From contig NZ_CP010803.1 of assembly GCF_000960975.1 (NCBI RefSeq), positions 434,001 through 498,000 of the forward strand: 64,000 nucleotides of DNA, read 5' to 3'. A program made the position numbers and the translations under genes. Source of the stretch: Martelella endophytica. GTDB taxonomy: Bacteria; Pseudomonadota; Alphaproteobacteria; Rhizobiales; Rhizobiaceae. Of this stretch, positions 56,194 through 64,000 are shown in pieces. Below the pieces are notes generated by a model. That model was not told the origin of the DNA. It saw only the letters and a program-made list of their open reading frames with translations, and ran no database searches. Each line of letters opens with the position of its first letter. Within the stretch, counting starts at the first letter, position 1.

Positions 56194-57234
56194 TCAGGCG
56201 AGTACATCCCAGTGAAGCGGGAATTTGGGGTCGAAGACGGTGACCGGCCCGGCGCCGGTTTCAATCCGTGCCGGATAGGCGATCGGTTCGTCGCGCTTGA
56301 CGAGGGTGATGGTCTCTTCGTTCGGCTGAAGGCCATACCATGCCGGACCGTTCAGCGAGGCGAAGGTCTCGAGCCGGTCGAGCGCGCCTTCGTTCTCGAA
56401 GACATGGGCAAGGCAGCTCATCGTGTTCGGCGCGGTGTAGATGCCGGCGCAGCCGCAGCCGCATTCCTTGGCGGGGTCGACATGCGGGGCCGAGTCCGTT
56501 CCGAGGAAGAAGCGGAGATCGCCGGAGATCGCCGCCGCAACCAGCGCCTTGCGGTGCTCCTCGCGCTTGGCGACGGGCAGGCAGTAATAATGCGGGCGGA
56601 TGCCGCCGACGAGAATGTCGTTGCGGTTGATGATCAGGTGATGGGTGGTCAGCGAGCCGGCGAGGTTCTTGTCCGCGCTTTTGATGTAGTCGACGCCATC
56701 CCTGGTCGTCACGTGCTCCATCGTCACCTTGAGTTCGGGCAGGCGGCGGCGCAGCGGATCGAGCACGGTCTCGATGAACACCGCCTCGCGGTCGAAGATG
56801 TCGACATCCTTGGCCGTGACCTCGCCGTGGACGCAGAGATTGAGGCCGATCTCGGCCATCTTCTCCAGCGCCGGCATGGCGTTGTCGAAATTGCGCACGC
56901 CGCTTGCCGAGTTCGTCGTCGCGCCGGCCGGATAGAGCTTCACCGCCGTGATCAGTTCGCTTTCGTAGGCGCGGGCCATGTCCTGCGGATCGGTCGTCTC
57001 GGTGAGGTAAAGCGTCATCAGCGGCGTGAAGCGCGCCCCGGCCGGCAGCGCCGCCATGATACGCGACCGATAGGCCTCAGCATCTGCGGCAGTGACCACC
57101 GGCGGCACCAGGTTCGGCATGATGATCGCCCGGGCGAAGTGGCGCGCGGTATCGCCGACGACTCCTTCGAGCATGGCACCATCGCGCAGGTGCAGGTGCC
57201 AGTCATCGGGGCGGCGGATCGTCAGGCTGTTCAT
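56194..57234 (-). CDS. pyrC: Dihydroorotase
   Basis: 346 residues from the ATG at 57234 (GGAGAAC upstream); a longer frame upstream is not conserved in type. H13 and H15 in HLHLRDG, carboxylated K99 in [12 protein letters not shown], a later His in VHGEV and D in FLGTDSAPH form the binuclear zinc site. It cyclises carbamoyl aspartate to dihydroorotate in pyrimidine synthesis. It is the class II (E. coli-like) type, single and divergent from pxpA. Confidence 0.95.
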   Translation of the reverse strand: MNSLTIRRPDDWHLHLRDGAMLEGVVGDTARHFARAIIMPNLVPPVVTAADAEAYRSRIMAALPAGARFTPLMTLYLTETTDPQDMARAYESELITAVKLYPAGATTNSASGVRNFDNAMPALEKMAEIGLNLCVHGEVTAKDVDIFDREAVFIETVLDPLRRRLPELKVTMEHVTTRDGVDYIKSADKNLAGSLTTHHLIINRNDILVGGIRPHYYCLPVAKREEHRKALVAAAISGDLRFFLGTDSAPHVDPAKECGCGCAGIYTAPNTMSCLAHVFENEGALDRLETFASLNGPAWYGLQPNEETITLVKRDEPIAYPARIETGAGPVTVFDPKFPLHWDVLA

Positions 57235-57316
57235 CGGCGTTCTCCTTCGGCGCTTCCAGCCAATAGAGTTTTTCGCCCGCAATGAAAAGCCGGCGCGGCG
57301 GTTTAAGCCCTATCCC

Positions 57317-57360
57317 CCATGTGGAGGCCACATGGAAGCCATGCGCATATTGCATGGCTT
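57317..57360. promoter_or_regulatory. Two adjacent perfect palindromes before pxpA
   Basis: CCATGTGG (57317-57324) and CCACATGG (57328-57335) with AGG between; then immediately AAGCCATGC (57336-57344) and GCATGGCTT (57352-57360) with GCATATT between. Both are exact. They fill the pyrC-pxpA gap about 85 bases before the pxpA start. Paired operators or a regulatory hairpin are possible; no T-run follows. Confidence 0.5.
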
Positions 57361-57444
57361 AGCGTCGAAAAGCCATTGTGGGGCCTTTCCACGACCCGCT
57401 AAAATGACGGATAACCATGAAACGGGTCTACGGGAGGTGACGTC

Positions 57445-58212
57445 ATGACGCGTCCGCATATCGACATCAACTGCGACATGGGCGAAAGCTTCGGCGCCTG
57501 GGAAAAGGGCGAAGACGCAGCGATGCTGAAAGTCGTCTCTTCCGCCAACGTCGCCTGCGGCTTCCACGCCGGCGACCCGAACATCATGGCGCAGACCTTT
57601 GCCATGGCCCGCGAACGCAATGTCGCGGTCGGCGCGCATCCGGGTTTTCCGGACCTGATGGGTTTCGGCCGCCGCCACATACCCTATTCCGCTGGCGAGG
57701 TGGAGCGGCTGGTCGCCTACCAGATCGGCGCCGCACAGGCGATCTCCCAGACCATCGGTCATCCGATCACCCACGTGAAGGCGCATGGCGCGCTCGGCAA
57801 CCTCGCCCAGCAGGACGAGACGATGGCGCGCGCCATCTGCAACGCCATCAAGGCCGTGGACGCCTCGCTCATCTGCCTCGCCATCGCGCTTGGCCAACAG
57901 CACCGCATCGCCGAGGAAATGGGCCTGACCGTGGTGTCGGAGATCTTCGCCGACCGCGCCTATACCGACGAAGGCTTCCTGGTTCCGCGCGGACAGAAGG
58001 GCGCCGTCATCCACGATCCGGATGTCGCGGCCTGGCGCGTGGTCGAGATGGTCAGTGAGGGTGCGATCATCACCATCTCCGGCAAGCGGATCGAAACGCC
58101 GATGGGCTCGGTCTGCGTCCATGGCGATGCAGCAGGCGCCGTTGCCATCGCCCAGGCAGTGCGCAGCGGCCTGGAAAAGCAGGGCTACGCGATCGCCAAT
58201 TTCATCCATTAG
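57445..58212 (+). CDS. pxpA: 5-oxoprolinase subunit A (LamB/YcsF family)
   Basis: 255 residues. HIDINCDMGESFGAWEKGED at the start, NVACGFHAGDP near 33-43 and GAHPGFPDLMGFGRR near 55-70 are diagnostic. PxpA works with PxpB and PxpC to hydrolyse 5-oxoproline to glutamate at the cost of ATP. Neither partner is next to it here, which is unusual; in most genomes the genes are adjacent. GGGAGG seven bases before the ATG supports this start. Confidence 0.92.
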   Translation: MTRPHIDINCDMGESFGAWEKGEDAAMLKVVSSANVACGFHAGDPNIMAQTFAMARERNVAVGAHPGFPDLMGFGRRHIPYSAGEVERLVAYQIGAAQAISQTIGHPITHVKAHGALGNLAQQDETMARAICNAIKAVDASLICLAIALGQQHRIAEEMGLTVVSEIFADRAYTDEGFLVPRGQKGAVIHDPDVAAWRVVEMVSEGAIITISGKRIETPMGSVCVHGDAAGAVAIAQAVRSGLEKQGYAIANFIH

Positions 58213-58269
58213 GCGGGGCGGCGCCGGTTTCCGCTTGACGTCGGACGCAAAACACATATCTACGAAGGC

Positions 58270-58590
58270 ATGAAGATAAACTCCGAGGATATGCGTGGCT
58301 CGGCCGACGAGGCTTGCGAGCTCCTGAAGGCGCTGGGAAACCGGCACCGGCTGATGATACTGTGCCAGCTCGTGGACGGCGAACGCTCGGTCGGCGAGCT
58401 TGCCGAATTCCTCGGCATCCGCGATTCGACCGTATCGCAGCATCTGGCGCTGCTCAGGCGCGAAAAGCTGATTGCCGGCCGGCGCGACGGCCAGACCATC
58501 TGGTACCACATCGAAAGCGAGCCTGCCCGCGAGATCCTGATGGCGCTCTACGATGCCTATTGCAGGCCACGTGACGAAAAGAGCGCCTGA
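58270..58590 (+). CDS. ArsR-family regulator of BigR/SqrR type
   Basis: 106 residues, a winged helix: ACELLKALGNRHRLMILCQL, VGELAEFLGIRDSTVSQHLALLRREKLI and the wing RRDGQTIWYHI. The metal-binding ELCVCD motif of ArsR proper is missing. Instead C32 (LMILCQL) and C98 (YDAYCRP) are 66 residues apart, the spacing of the persulfide-sensing cysteines in BigR and SqrR. It may sense reactive sulfur or redox stress. The MFS gene follows directly; no sulfide oxidase or dioxygenase gene is adjacent. Confidence 0.85.
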   Translation: MKINSEDMRGSADEACELLKALGNRHRLMILCQLVDGERSVGELAEFLGIRDSTVSQHLALLRREKLIAGRRDGQTIWYHIESEPAREILMALYDAYCRPRDEKSA

Positions 58591-58591
58591 C

Positions 58592-59776
58592 GTGGCGGCG
58601 AAAGACCCTGCGCTTGGCAATATCCGCATCCTGACGATCGCCCAGGCGCTTGGCGGCGCCGGGCCACCGATCGTCATCTCGCTCGGCGGCATCGTCGGCA
58701 AGACGCTGGCCTCCGACCCCGCCTTCGCCACCATTCCTGTCAGCCTCTATAATGTCGGCGTCGCCGTCGGCACCCTGCCTGCCGCCTACATCATGCGCCG
58801 GTTCGGCCGGCGGCACGGCTATGTCTTCGGCGCGCTGATCGGTATCTTCGGCGGCCTGCTGGCGGCGACCGCGATCACCATCGAGACCTTCGCCCTGTTC
58901 GCGCTCGCGACCGTTCTTATCGGCCTTTTCGGCGCCTATATCCAGAGCTTCCGCTTTGCCGCGACCGACTCCGTCGCGGCCGAACATCGTGCCACGGCGA
59001 TCTCCCGGGTCATGGTCGGCGGACTTGCGGCGGCCATCATCGGGCCGCAGGTGGTGATCTGGACCAGCGACGCGATCCCCGGCGTGCCCTATGCCGCAAG
59101 CTTCATCGGTCTCTCCATCCTGGCCTTCCTCACACTGCTGCTCGCCACGAGGCTGAAGCCCGTTGCCGCCGCGGCGCCCACCCCCGCCTCGGGCGGCAGG
59201 CCGCTCTCGAAGATCGTCCGCGCGCCGCGCTTCATACTGGCTGCGGCAACCGGCGTCGTCTCCTATGCTCTGATGGCCTTCATCATGACGGCAACGCCGC
59301 TCGCCATGGTCGCCTGCGGCCACAGCGTCGGCCAGGCGACCCTCGGCATCCAGTGGCACGTGCTCGCCATGTTCGGGCCGAGCTTCTTCACCGGCCGGCT
59401 GATCGCCCGCTTCGGCAAGGAGCGGATCGCCGCCACCGGGCTCGCACTGATCGCCGGCTGCGCCGTCATTGCCCTTTCCGGCCTTGCCGTCGCCAATTTC
59501 TGGCTCGCGCTGGTGCTGCTCGGCGTCGGCTGGAATTTCGGTTTCATCGGCGCGACGGCGATGATCGCCGACTGCCACACGCCGGAAGAACGCGGCAAGG
59601 TCCAGGGCCTCAACGATTTCCTGATCTTCGGCTCGACCGCCACCGCCTCCTTCCTCGCCGGCGCGCTGGTGCATATCGACAATGGCTGGAGCCTGATGAA
59701 CTGGCTGGTCTTCCCGGCCACGCTCGCCGTCTTCCTGCCGCTTCTCGCCGTCGGCCGTCGGGCCGCTCGCGCCTGA
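58592..59776 (+). CDS. MFS transporter
   Basis: About 394 residues if it starts at GTG 58592, one base after the ArsR stop; an ATG at 58553 inside arsR would add 13 residues. Twelve segments are visible, with RRFGRRHGYVFG as motif A. It belongs to a group of small-molecule exporters/importers of unknown substrate in proteobacteria (YdeE/YfcJ-like layout). Tight coupling to the BigR-like gene suggests it is the target of that regulator. Confidence 0.85.
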   Translation: MAAKDPALGNIRILTIAQALGGAGPPIVISLGGIVGKTLASDPAFATIPVSLYNVGVAVGTLPAAYIMRRFGRRHGYVFGALIGIFGGLLAATAITIETFALFALATVLIGLFGAYIQSFRFAATDSVAAEHRATAISRVMVGGLAAAIIGPQVVIWTSDAIPGVPYAASFIGLSILAFLTLLLATRLKPVAAAAPTPASGGRPLSKIVRAPRFILAAATGVVSYALMAFIMTATPLAMVACGHSVGQATLGIQWHVLAMFGPSFFTGRLIARFGKERIAATGLALIAGCAVIALSGLAVANFWLALVLLGVGWNFGFIGATAMIADCHTPEERGKVQGLNDFLIFGSTATASFLAGALVHIDNGWSLMNWLVFPATLAVFLPLLAVGRRAARA

Positions 59777-59969
59777 GCCTTCTTAACCTCTTCCCGGTTC
59801 AGACCCCGCCTGGAAACCAACGCAGGTGGGCATGCCGGCCTGCGCCCTGTCTTTCCGGCTTTTTTCGGGCCGCATGACATAAATCAAATTGCCCGCCGCC
59901 GCTCTCGGTTAAACCCTTTGCAGCAGAAGGGGTGAGGTTTGCGCATTCCAAGGGTCAAGGCGCGCGGTC

Positions 59970-60023
59970 TTGCATGATATCATGTTTCGTTATACTGAAT
60001 TTTCAGAAAAAACTGAAAATTCA
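59970..60023 (+). promoter_or_regulatory. Promoter and perfect palindrome before the GbsR-type gene
   Basis: TTGCAT (59970-59975) and TATACT (59991-59996) form a promoter with a short 15-base spacer. TGAATTTTCAG (59996-60006) and CTGAAAATTCA (60013-60023) are perfect 11-base arms around AAAAAA and begin at the -10. A repressor bound there would block transcription; autoregulation by the next gene is likely. Confidence 0.6.
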
Positions 60024-60041
60024 CTTTTGACTGGAATTTCA

Positions 60042-60620
60042 ATGACCATGTCGCCGCTCGTGCAGGATTTTGTGCTCCATTTCGGAGAGATGGGTAGCCG
60101 CTGGGGGATAAACCGCTCGGTTGGGCAGGTTTATGCGCTGCTCTATGCCTCGAGCGAGCCGCTGTGCGCCGACGACATGGTCGCCGAATTGCAGATGTCC
60201 CGTTCCAATGTCGCCATGAGCCTGAAGGAGCTTCAGTCCTGGGGCCTGGTGCTGCTGAAGCATCGCCCGGGCCACCGCCGTGACTTCTACACCACGCCGG
60301 ACGACGTCTGGGCCATCCTCCGCACCCTGGCCGAAGAGCGCAAGAAGCGCGAGGTCGATCCGACGCTGACCGTGCTGCGCGAGATCATGCTGCAGGAACC
60401 GAAGAATGAGGAGGAGCGCTTTGCCCAGGAACGCATGGGCGAGATGCACGACCTCATCGAGAAGCTTTCCACCTGGTATGACGACGTCAAGTCGCTTGAG
60501 ACCGACCGGCTGCTGATGCTGCTCGGCCTGGGTTCGAAGGTAACGCGGCTGATCGGCACCGCCGACCGCATCACCCGCTTCGGTCGGTCGGACGACAAGC
60601 CGAACGAGGTGGCCGAATGA
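60042..60620 (+). CDS. GbsR/MarR-type transcriptional regulator
   Basis: 192 residues from the ATG at 60042 (GGA six bases upstream); ATG codons at 59974 region lie in the promoter and are rejected. DFVLHFGEMGSRWGINRSVGQVYALLYASSEPLCADDMVAEL and MSRSNVAMSLKELQSWGLV with the wing HRPGHRRDFYTT are GbsR signatures. A coiled-coil-like C-terminal helix follows. It overlaps cydD by four bases and probably controls the cytochrome bd assembly operon. Confidence 0.88.
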   Translation: MTMSPLVQDFVLHFGEMGSRWGINRSVGQVYALLYASSEPLCADDMVAELQMSRSNVAMSLKELQSWGLVLLKHRPGHRRDFYTTPDDVWAILRTLAEERKKREVDPTLTVLREIMLQEPKNEEERFAQERMGEMHDLIEKLSTWYDDVKSLETDRLLMLLGLGSKVTRLIGTADRITRFGRSDDKPNEVAE

Positions 60621-62404
60621 GCGAACTCCTGCTCGACACCGCGAAGGAAACGCCGCTTCACCGCGACGCCGCCCCGGAAGGCCGCGCGCCAACCACCAGG
60701 ACGGCAAAGCCGACCGACCGGCAGGCCAATCGCCCGCCGAAATCGCGTGCCCCCAGGACCCCGGCGCTGAAGCTCGCCGCCTGGCTTTCGACGCTCGCCG
60801 AACTGATGTGGCTCCCGCAGGCAGCCCTCCTGGCCCATGGCATTGGCCTGATTGCGAACGGCGAAGGGTTTGACGCGATCCTGCCGCTCGCCGCCGGCGT
60901 CTTCGCCCTTGGCATTCTGAAAGCCTTTCTCGAGCGCGCCGGAGGCCGCATCGCCTATCGCGCCGCCCGGGCGATCCTGAGCGAAAAGCGCGAGGCCGCG
61001 ATTGCCGCCCTTGCCCGTCGCTCGCCGCTCGATATCGGTCGCGCCGCATCCGGCGAGGCGGCGAGCGTTCTTGCCGAGCAGGCCGAACATATCGTGCCCT
61101 ACCTCGCCCGTTTCCAGACGGCGCGGTTCAAGGCGACCGTCGTACCGCTCGCCATCCTCGCCGTGGTCTTCCCGTTCTCGTGGATTGCCGGTCTGGTGCT
61201 CCTGATTGCCGCGCCGCTGATCCCGGTCTTCATGGCGCTGATCGGCTGGAGCGCGCAGTCGGCAAGCGAAAAGCATCTCGCCGACATGGGCACGCTCAAT
61301 GCCTTCCTGCTCGACCGGCTGCGCGGCCTGAGAACGATCCGGTCGTTCGATGCCGTCGACCAGGTTGCCCGCCGGCTGCGCCTGCGGGCTGAAAACCTGC
61401 GCCGGCGCACCATGGCGGTGCTGCGCATCGCCTTCCTGACCTCGGCCGTGCTCGAACTCTTTTCCGCTCTCGGCGTGGCCATGGCCGCGGCCTATATCGG
61501 CTTCCACCTGCTTGGCCAGATCGGCTTCGGCGCCTGGGGCGGCAAGCTGACGCTTGGCGAAGGCTTGTTCATCCTGCTGCTCGCTCCGGCCTTCTTCGAT
61601 CCGCTGCGGATGCTGTCTTCCGTCTGGCATGATCGCGCCGCGGGCGAAGCCGCCCTTTCGGCGCTCGACCGGCTGGCCGAAGGCGGTCTGTCGATGGTCG
61701 GCGGCGAGACGCCGGCACCCGTCGCCGCGCCGAAGACGACCCGGCCTGTCGGCGTCGAGTTCCGCGATATCGGCTTCGTCCATCAGGGCTCCAGGGACCC
61801 TGTGTTCGACGGCTTCAGCCTGTCGGTTGCGCCCGGCGAACACGTCGCCCTTCTCGGCCCTTCCGGGAGCGGCAAGTCGACGCTGCTGGCACTGCTTGCC
61901 GGCCTTGCCGGAACCCGCCACGGCCGCATCGTCGTTGACGACGTGACGCTGTCCGACAAGACGGCGGACGCGCTGCGGACGAAGATGGCCTGGATCGGTC
62001 AGGACCCGCATCTGTTCGCCGGCTCGATCGCCGCCAATATCCGCCTCGGGCGCGAGGGCATCTGTCGCGGCGACATTGCCGAGGCGCTTTCGCTTGCAAG
62101 GCTTGGCGCGGCTGCTGAAGCCCATGGCAACCAGCTCGTCGGCGAGAACGGCGCCGGGCTTTCGGGCGGCGAGGGCCTGCGGCTGACGCTTGCGCGCGCC
62201 GCCGCAACCCATGGCGCCGGCCTTATTGTCGCCGATGAACCGACGGCGCATCTCGATCACCGGACCGCCGCCGAGATCACCGAGGCGCTGCTTGCCCTTG
62301 CCGCCGGCCGCACGCTGATCGTTGCCACGCATGATCCAGTTCTCGCCGGCCGCATGGATCGCGTCATCCGCCTCAACGAACGCTTTTGGGAGGCCGCCCC
62401 GTGA
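60617..62404 (+). CDS. cydD: Heterodimeric thiol exporter subunit CydD
   Basis: 595 residues. An N-terminal basic tail (about 1-55) precedes six membrane segments (about 60-320) and an ABC domain with Walker A GPSGSGKST near 415, signature LSGGEGLRLTLARA near 515 and Walker B LIVADEPTAHLD near 537. CydDC exports glutathione and cysteine to the periplasm and is needed to assemble cytochrome bd. It overlaps the regulator and is translationally coupled to cydC by GTGA. Confidence 0.92.
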   Translation: MSELLLDTAKETPLHRDAAPEGRAPTTRTAKPTDRQANRPPKSRAPRTPALKLAAWLSTLAELMWLPQAALLAHGIGLIANGEGFDAILPLAAGVFALGILKAFLERAGGRIAYRAARAILSEKREAAIAALARRSPLDIGRAASGEAASVLAEQAEHIVPYLARFQTARFKATVVPLAILAVVFPFSWIAGLVLLIAAPLIPVFMALIGWSAQSASEKHLADMGTLNAFLLDRLRGLRTIRSFDAVDQVARRLRLRAENLRRRTMAVLRIAFLTSAVLELFSALGVAMAAAYIGFHLLGQIGFGAWGGKLTLGEGLFILLLAPAFFDPLRMLSSVWHDRAAGEAALSALDRLAEGGLSMVGGETPAPVAAPKTTRPVGVEFRDIGFVHQGSRDPVFDGFSLSVAPGEHVALLGPSGSGKSTLLALLAGLAGTRHGRIVVDDVTLSDKTADALRTKMAWIGQDPHLFAGSIAANIRLGREGICRGDIAEALSLARLGAAAEAHGNQLVGENGAGLSGGEGLRLTLARAAATHGAGLIVADEPTAHLDHRTAAEITEALLALAAGRTLIVATHDPVLAGRMDRVIRLNERFWEAAP

Positions 62405-64000
62405 AACCCCGCAGCTTCTCCGCCCTCTTTCCCGTCATTGCCCTGTTCTGGCGCGAGCGCCGTGGCGGGCTGATGGCGGGAGCCGCGCTCTCGGCCTTCA
62501 CCGTCCTTGCCGGCATCGCGCTGCTCGGCGTTTCCGGCTGGTTCGTCACGGCGGCCGCGATCGCCGGTCTGACGACGGCGACAGCGCTTGCCTTCGACGT
62601 CTTCACGCCTTCTGCCGCCATCCGCTTCCTGGCGCTGTCGCGCACCGCGGGCCGCTATTTCGAGCGGCTGCAGACGCATGACGCGACGCTCAGGGTGCTC
62701 GCCGGCCTGCGCGTCAGCCTGTTCCGCGGCTTTGCAGCGCCGGGTGCCGCCCGCGCCCTGGAGCTACGCCCCGCACGGCTGCTGTTCCGGCTGACCGCCG
62801 ATGTCGATGCGCTCGATTCGCTTTATCTGAGGGTGCTGGTTCCAGGCTTCGTCGCCATCATCGCCGGTCTTGTCGCGATTGTCGCGCTCGGCGTGCTCTC
62901 CTGGCCGCTCGCCTTCGCCGTCGGTGCGGCAATCGTGCTGCCCGGGCTAGCGCTCCCCGCACTTGCTGCCCGCGCGGCCGAAAGGCCGGCACGGCGGCGG
63001 GCGCATGCGCAGGAAGCGCTCAGGGCCCGCACCGTCGATCTCGTTGCCGGCCAGAGCGAGCTGGCGCTTGCTGGCGAGCTTTTCACCCAGCGCCACCGCG
63101 TTAGCGCCGCCGATACACGCGAGCGCGAAGCCGACATTGCGCTGAACCGTATCGAAACCAATACCGGCTTCGGCTTCGACGTCGTTACCGCGCTCATTCT
63201 CGCCGGCGTGCTTTTGGCGGGCGCGGGCCTGGCGGAAGCCGGAACGATCACGGCGCCGCTTGCCGCCCTCGCCCTGCTGCTCGCCTTTGCCGCGCTGGAA
63301 CCCTTCGCCGGCCTCCGCCGCGGCGCGATGGAACTCGGGCGTACGCTGCTCTCGGCCCGCCGTCTGTCGCCGCGGATCAACGCGACGCCCGACACCGCAC
63401 TTCAGCCGGATCAGCCGCAGCCGGGGTTTGCCCTCGCCCTCGAATCGGTGACAATGCGATATGAGGGCCGGGTGGCCAACGCGGTGACCGATCTTTCGCT
63501 TGCCATCCGCACTGGCGAGAAGGTTGCCCTGATTGGGCAGAGCGGCGCCGGAAAGTCTTCGCTGATGGCGCTCTTTGCCGGCGAGGCGGCGCCCGCAAGC
63601 GGCCATGTCGCTGCCCTTGCGACCACGCTGCTGACCCAGCGAACCGAACTCTTCCAGGATACGCTGCGCGCCAACCTGAAGCTTGCCGCGCCGCAGGCGG
63701 GTGACGATGCGCTGATGGCGGCCCTTGATGCCGCCGGCCTCGGCGATACCGTCCGCGGCCTGCCGGCGGGCCTCGATACCGAACTCGGCGAAGGCGGCCT
63801 CGGCCTTTCGGGCGGACAGGCCCGCCGCCTCGCCCTCGCGCGCCTTCTTCTGCGCGACACGCCGATCTGGCTCCTCGACGAGCCGACCGAGGGTCTCGAC
63901 GGAAAGACAGCACGCGATGTCATGACAAAGATCAATGCGAGCGCCGGCAATGACCGTACCTTGCTGATCGCGACACACATCCGGCGGGAGGCAGAAATTG
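62401..64000 (+). CDS. cydC: Heterodimeric thiol exporter subunit CydC, 3' end missing
   Basis: Starts with GTG at 62401, overlapping the cydD stop by four bases, and runs off the right edge after 533 codons. The N-terminus KPRSFSALFPVIALFWRERR leads into six membrane segments; the ABC domain has Walker A GQSGAGKSS near 380, signature LSGGQARRLALARL near 477 and Walker B WLLDEPTEGLD near 497. It completes the CydDC pair. cydA and cydB are expected just beyond the window. Confidence 0.92.
   Translation, partial: MKPRSFSALFPVIALFWRERRGGLMAGAALSAFTVLAGIALLGVSGWFVTAAAIAGLTTATALAFDVFTPSAAIRFLALSRTAGRYFERLQTHDATLRVLAGLRVSLFRGFAAPGAARALELRPARLLFRLTADVDALDSLYLRVLVPGFVAIIAGLVAIVALGVLSWPLAFAVGAAIVLPGLALPALAARAAERPARRRAHAQEALRARTVDLVAGQSELALAGELFTQRHRVSAADTREREADIALNRIETNTGFGFDVVTALILAGVLLAGAGLAEAGTITAPLAALALLLAFAALEPFAGLRRGAMELGRTLLSARRLSPRINATPDTALQPDQPQPGFALALESVTMRYEGRVANAVTDLSLAIRTGEKVALIGQSGAGKSSLMALFAGEAAPASGHVAALATTLLTQRTELFQDTLRANLKLAAPQAGDDALMAALDAAGLGDTVRGLPAGLDTELGEGGLGLSGGQARRLALARLLLRDTPIWLLDEPTEGLDGKTARDVMTKINASAGNDRTLLIATHIRREAEI

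Noticed and set aside
60287..62332. Very long minus-strand open frame opposite cydD and the GbsR gene
   Set aside because: Antisense to two genes with clear domains; composition is Arg/Gly/Gln-rich and lacks motifs.

Overview
The window is about 64 kb of high-GC chromosome from an alphaproteobacterium of the order Rhizobiales, most likely close to Rhizobiaceae. The evidence is the gene content and order: a SUV3-like helicase N-terminus, phaA divergent from phaR, infC-rpmI-rplT-pheS-pheT, SbmA/BacA, a bdhA-xdhA-xdhB operon as known from Sinorhizobium, a circularly permuted ATP-grasp/Alpha-E/transglutaminase trio, and TTAA-N7-TTAA and GANTC sites that fit CtrA and CcrM. Genus cannot be fixed from sequence reading alone. 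I see no prophage, insertion sequence, CRISPR array, rRNA or tRNA; most of the window is core or stable accessory chromosome.

Layout. 1-3.4 kb: 5' end of a helicase (minus strand), a long regulatory gap with a duplicated GANTC-rich element and a perfect CtrA box, two tiny envelope genes, then phaA (minus) divergent from phaR (plus). 3.5-9.1 kb: a minus-strand translation block, infC (AUU start), rpmI, rplT, pheS, a DUF2442 gene and pheT. 9.2-12.6 kb: an alpha/beta hydrolase, a periplasmic transglutaminase-like protein plus a sirtuin behind a second CtrA box, then a lower-GC DUF2975/HTH pair with its own promoter-operator. 12.8-19 kb: minus-strand der, a YfgM-like TPR protein, nnrU, sbmA/bacA, map and an LLM flavin oxidoreductase.

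19.9-34.1 kb is a full purine catabolic region. The plus strand carries bdhA-xdhA-xdhB-xdhC, then puuD-guaD, then an FMN-dependent hydroxyacid dehydrogenase. The minus strand carries puuE-uraD-alc-allA-uraH-metallophosphoesterase, preceded by DUF1045. Together they predict guanine/xanthine -> urate -> 5-hydroxyisourate -> OHCU -> allantoin -> allantoate -> ureidoglycolate -> glyoxylate plus urea, with urate electrons going to a PuuD-fused cytochrome c domain.

34.1-47 kb: an FAD oxidoreductase divergent from mnmD (possibly a split MnmC), rhlE, the ATP-grasp/Alpha-E/transglutaminase module, guaB with an overlapping Gfo/Idh gene, a Tat-exported metallo-hydrolase and a DHA2 transporter. 46.6-58.2 kb: two exported esterases, glpD-glpK, a small membrane protein, a sugar porter, a DUF2264 protein, pyrC and a lone pxpA. 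58.3-64 kb: a BigR/SqrR-like ArsR regulator with an MFS gene, then a GbsR/MarR-type regulator with cydD and a cydC cut by the window end.

No single gene is wholly without relatives. The least explained items are the ATP-grasp/Alpha-E/transglutaminase module, the two CtrA/CcrM-type regulatory regions, the tandem ATCA-N8-TGAT sites before the hydroxyacid dehydrogenase, the paired palindromes before pxpA, and an ArsR protein whose two cysteines have the spacing of persulfide sensors but whose neighbour is a transporter.
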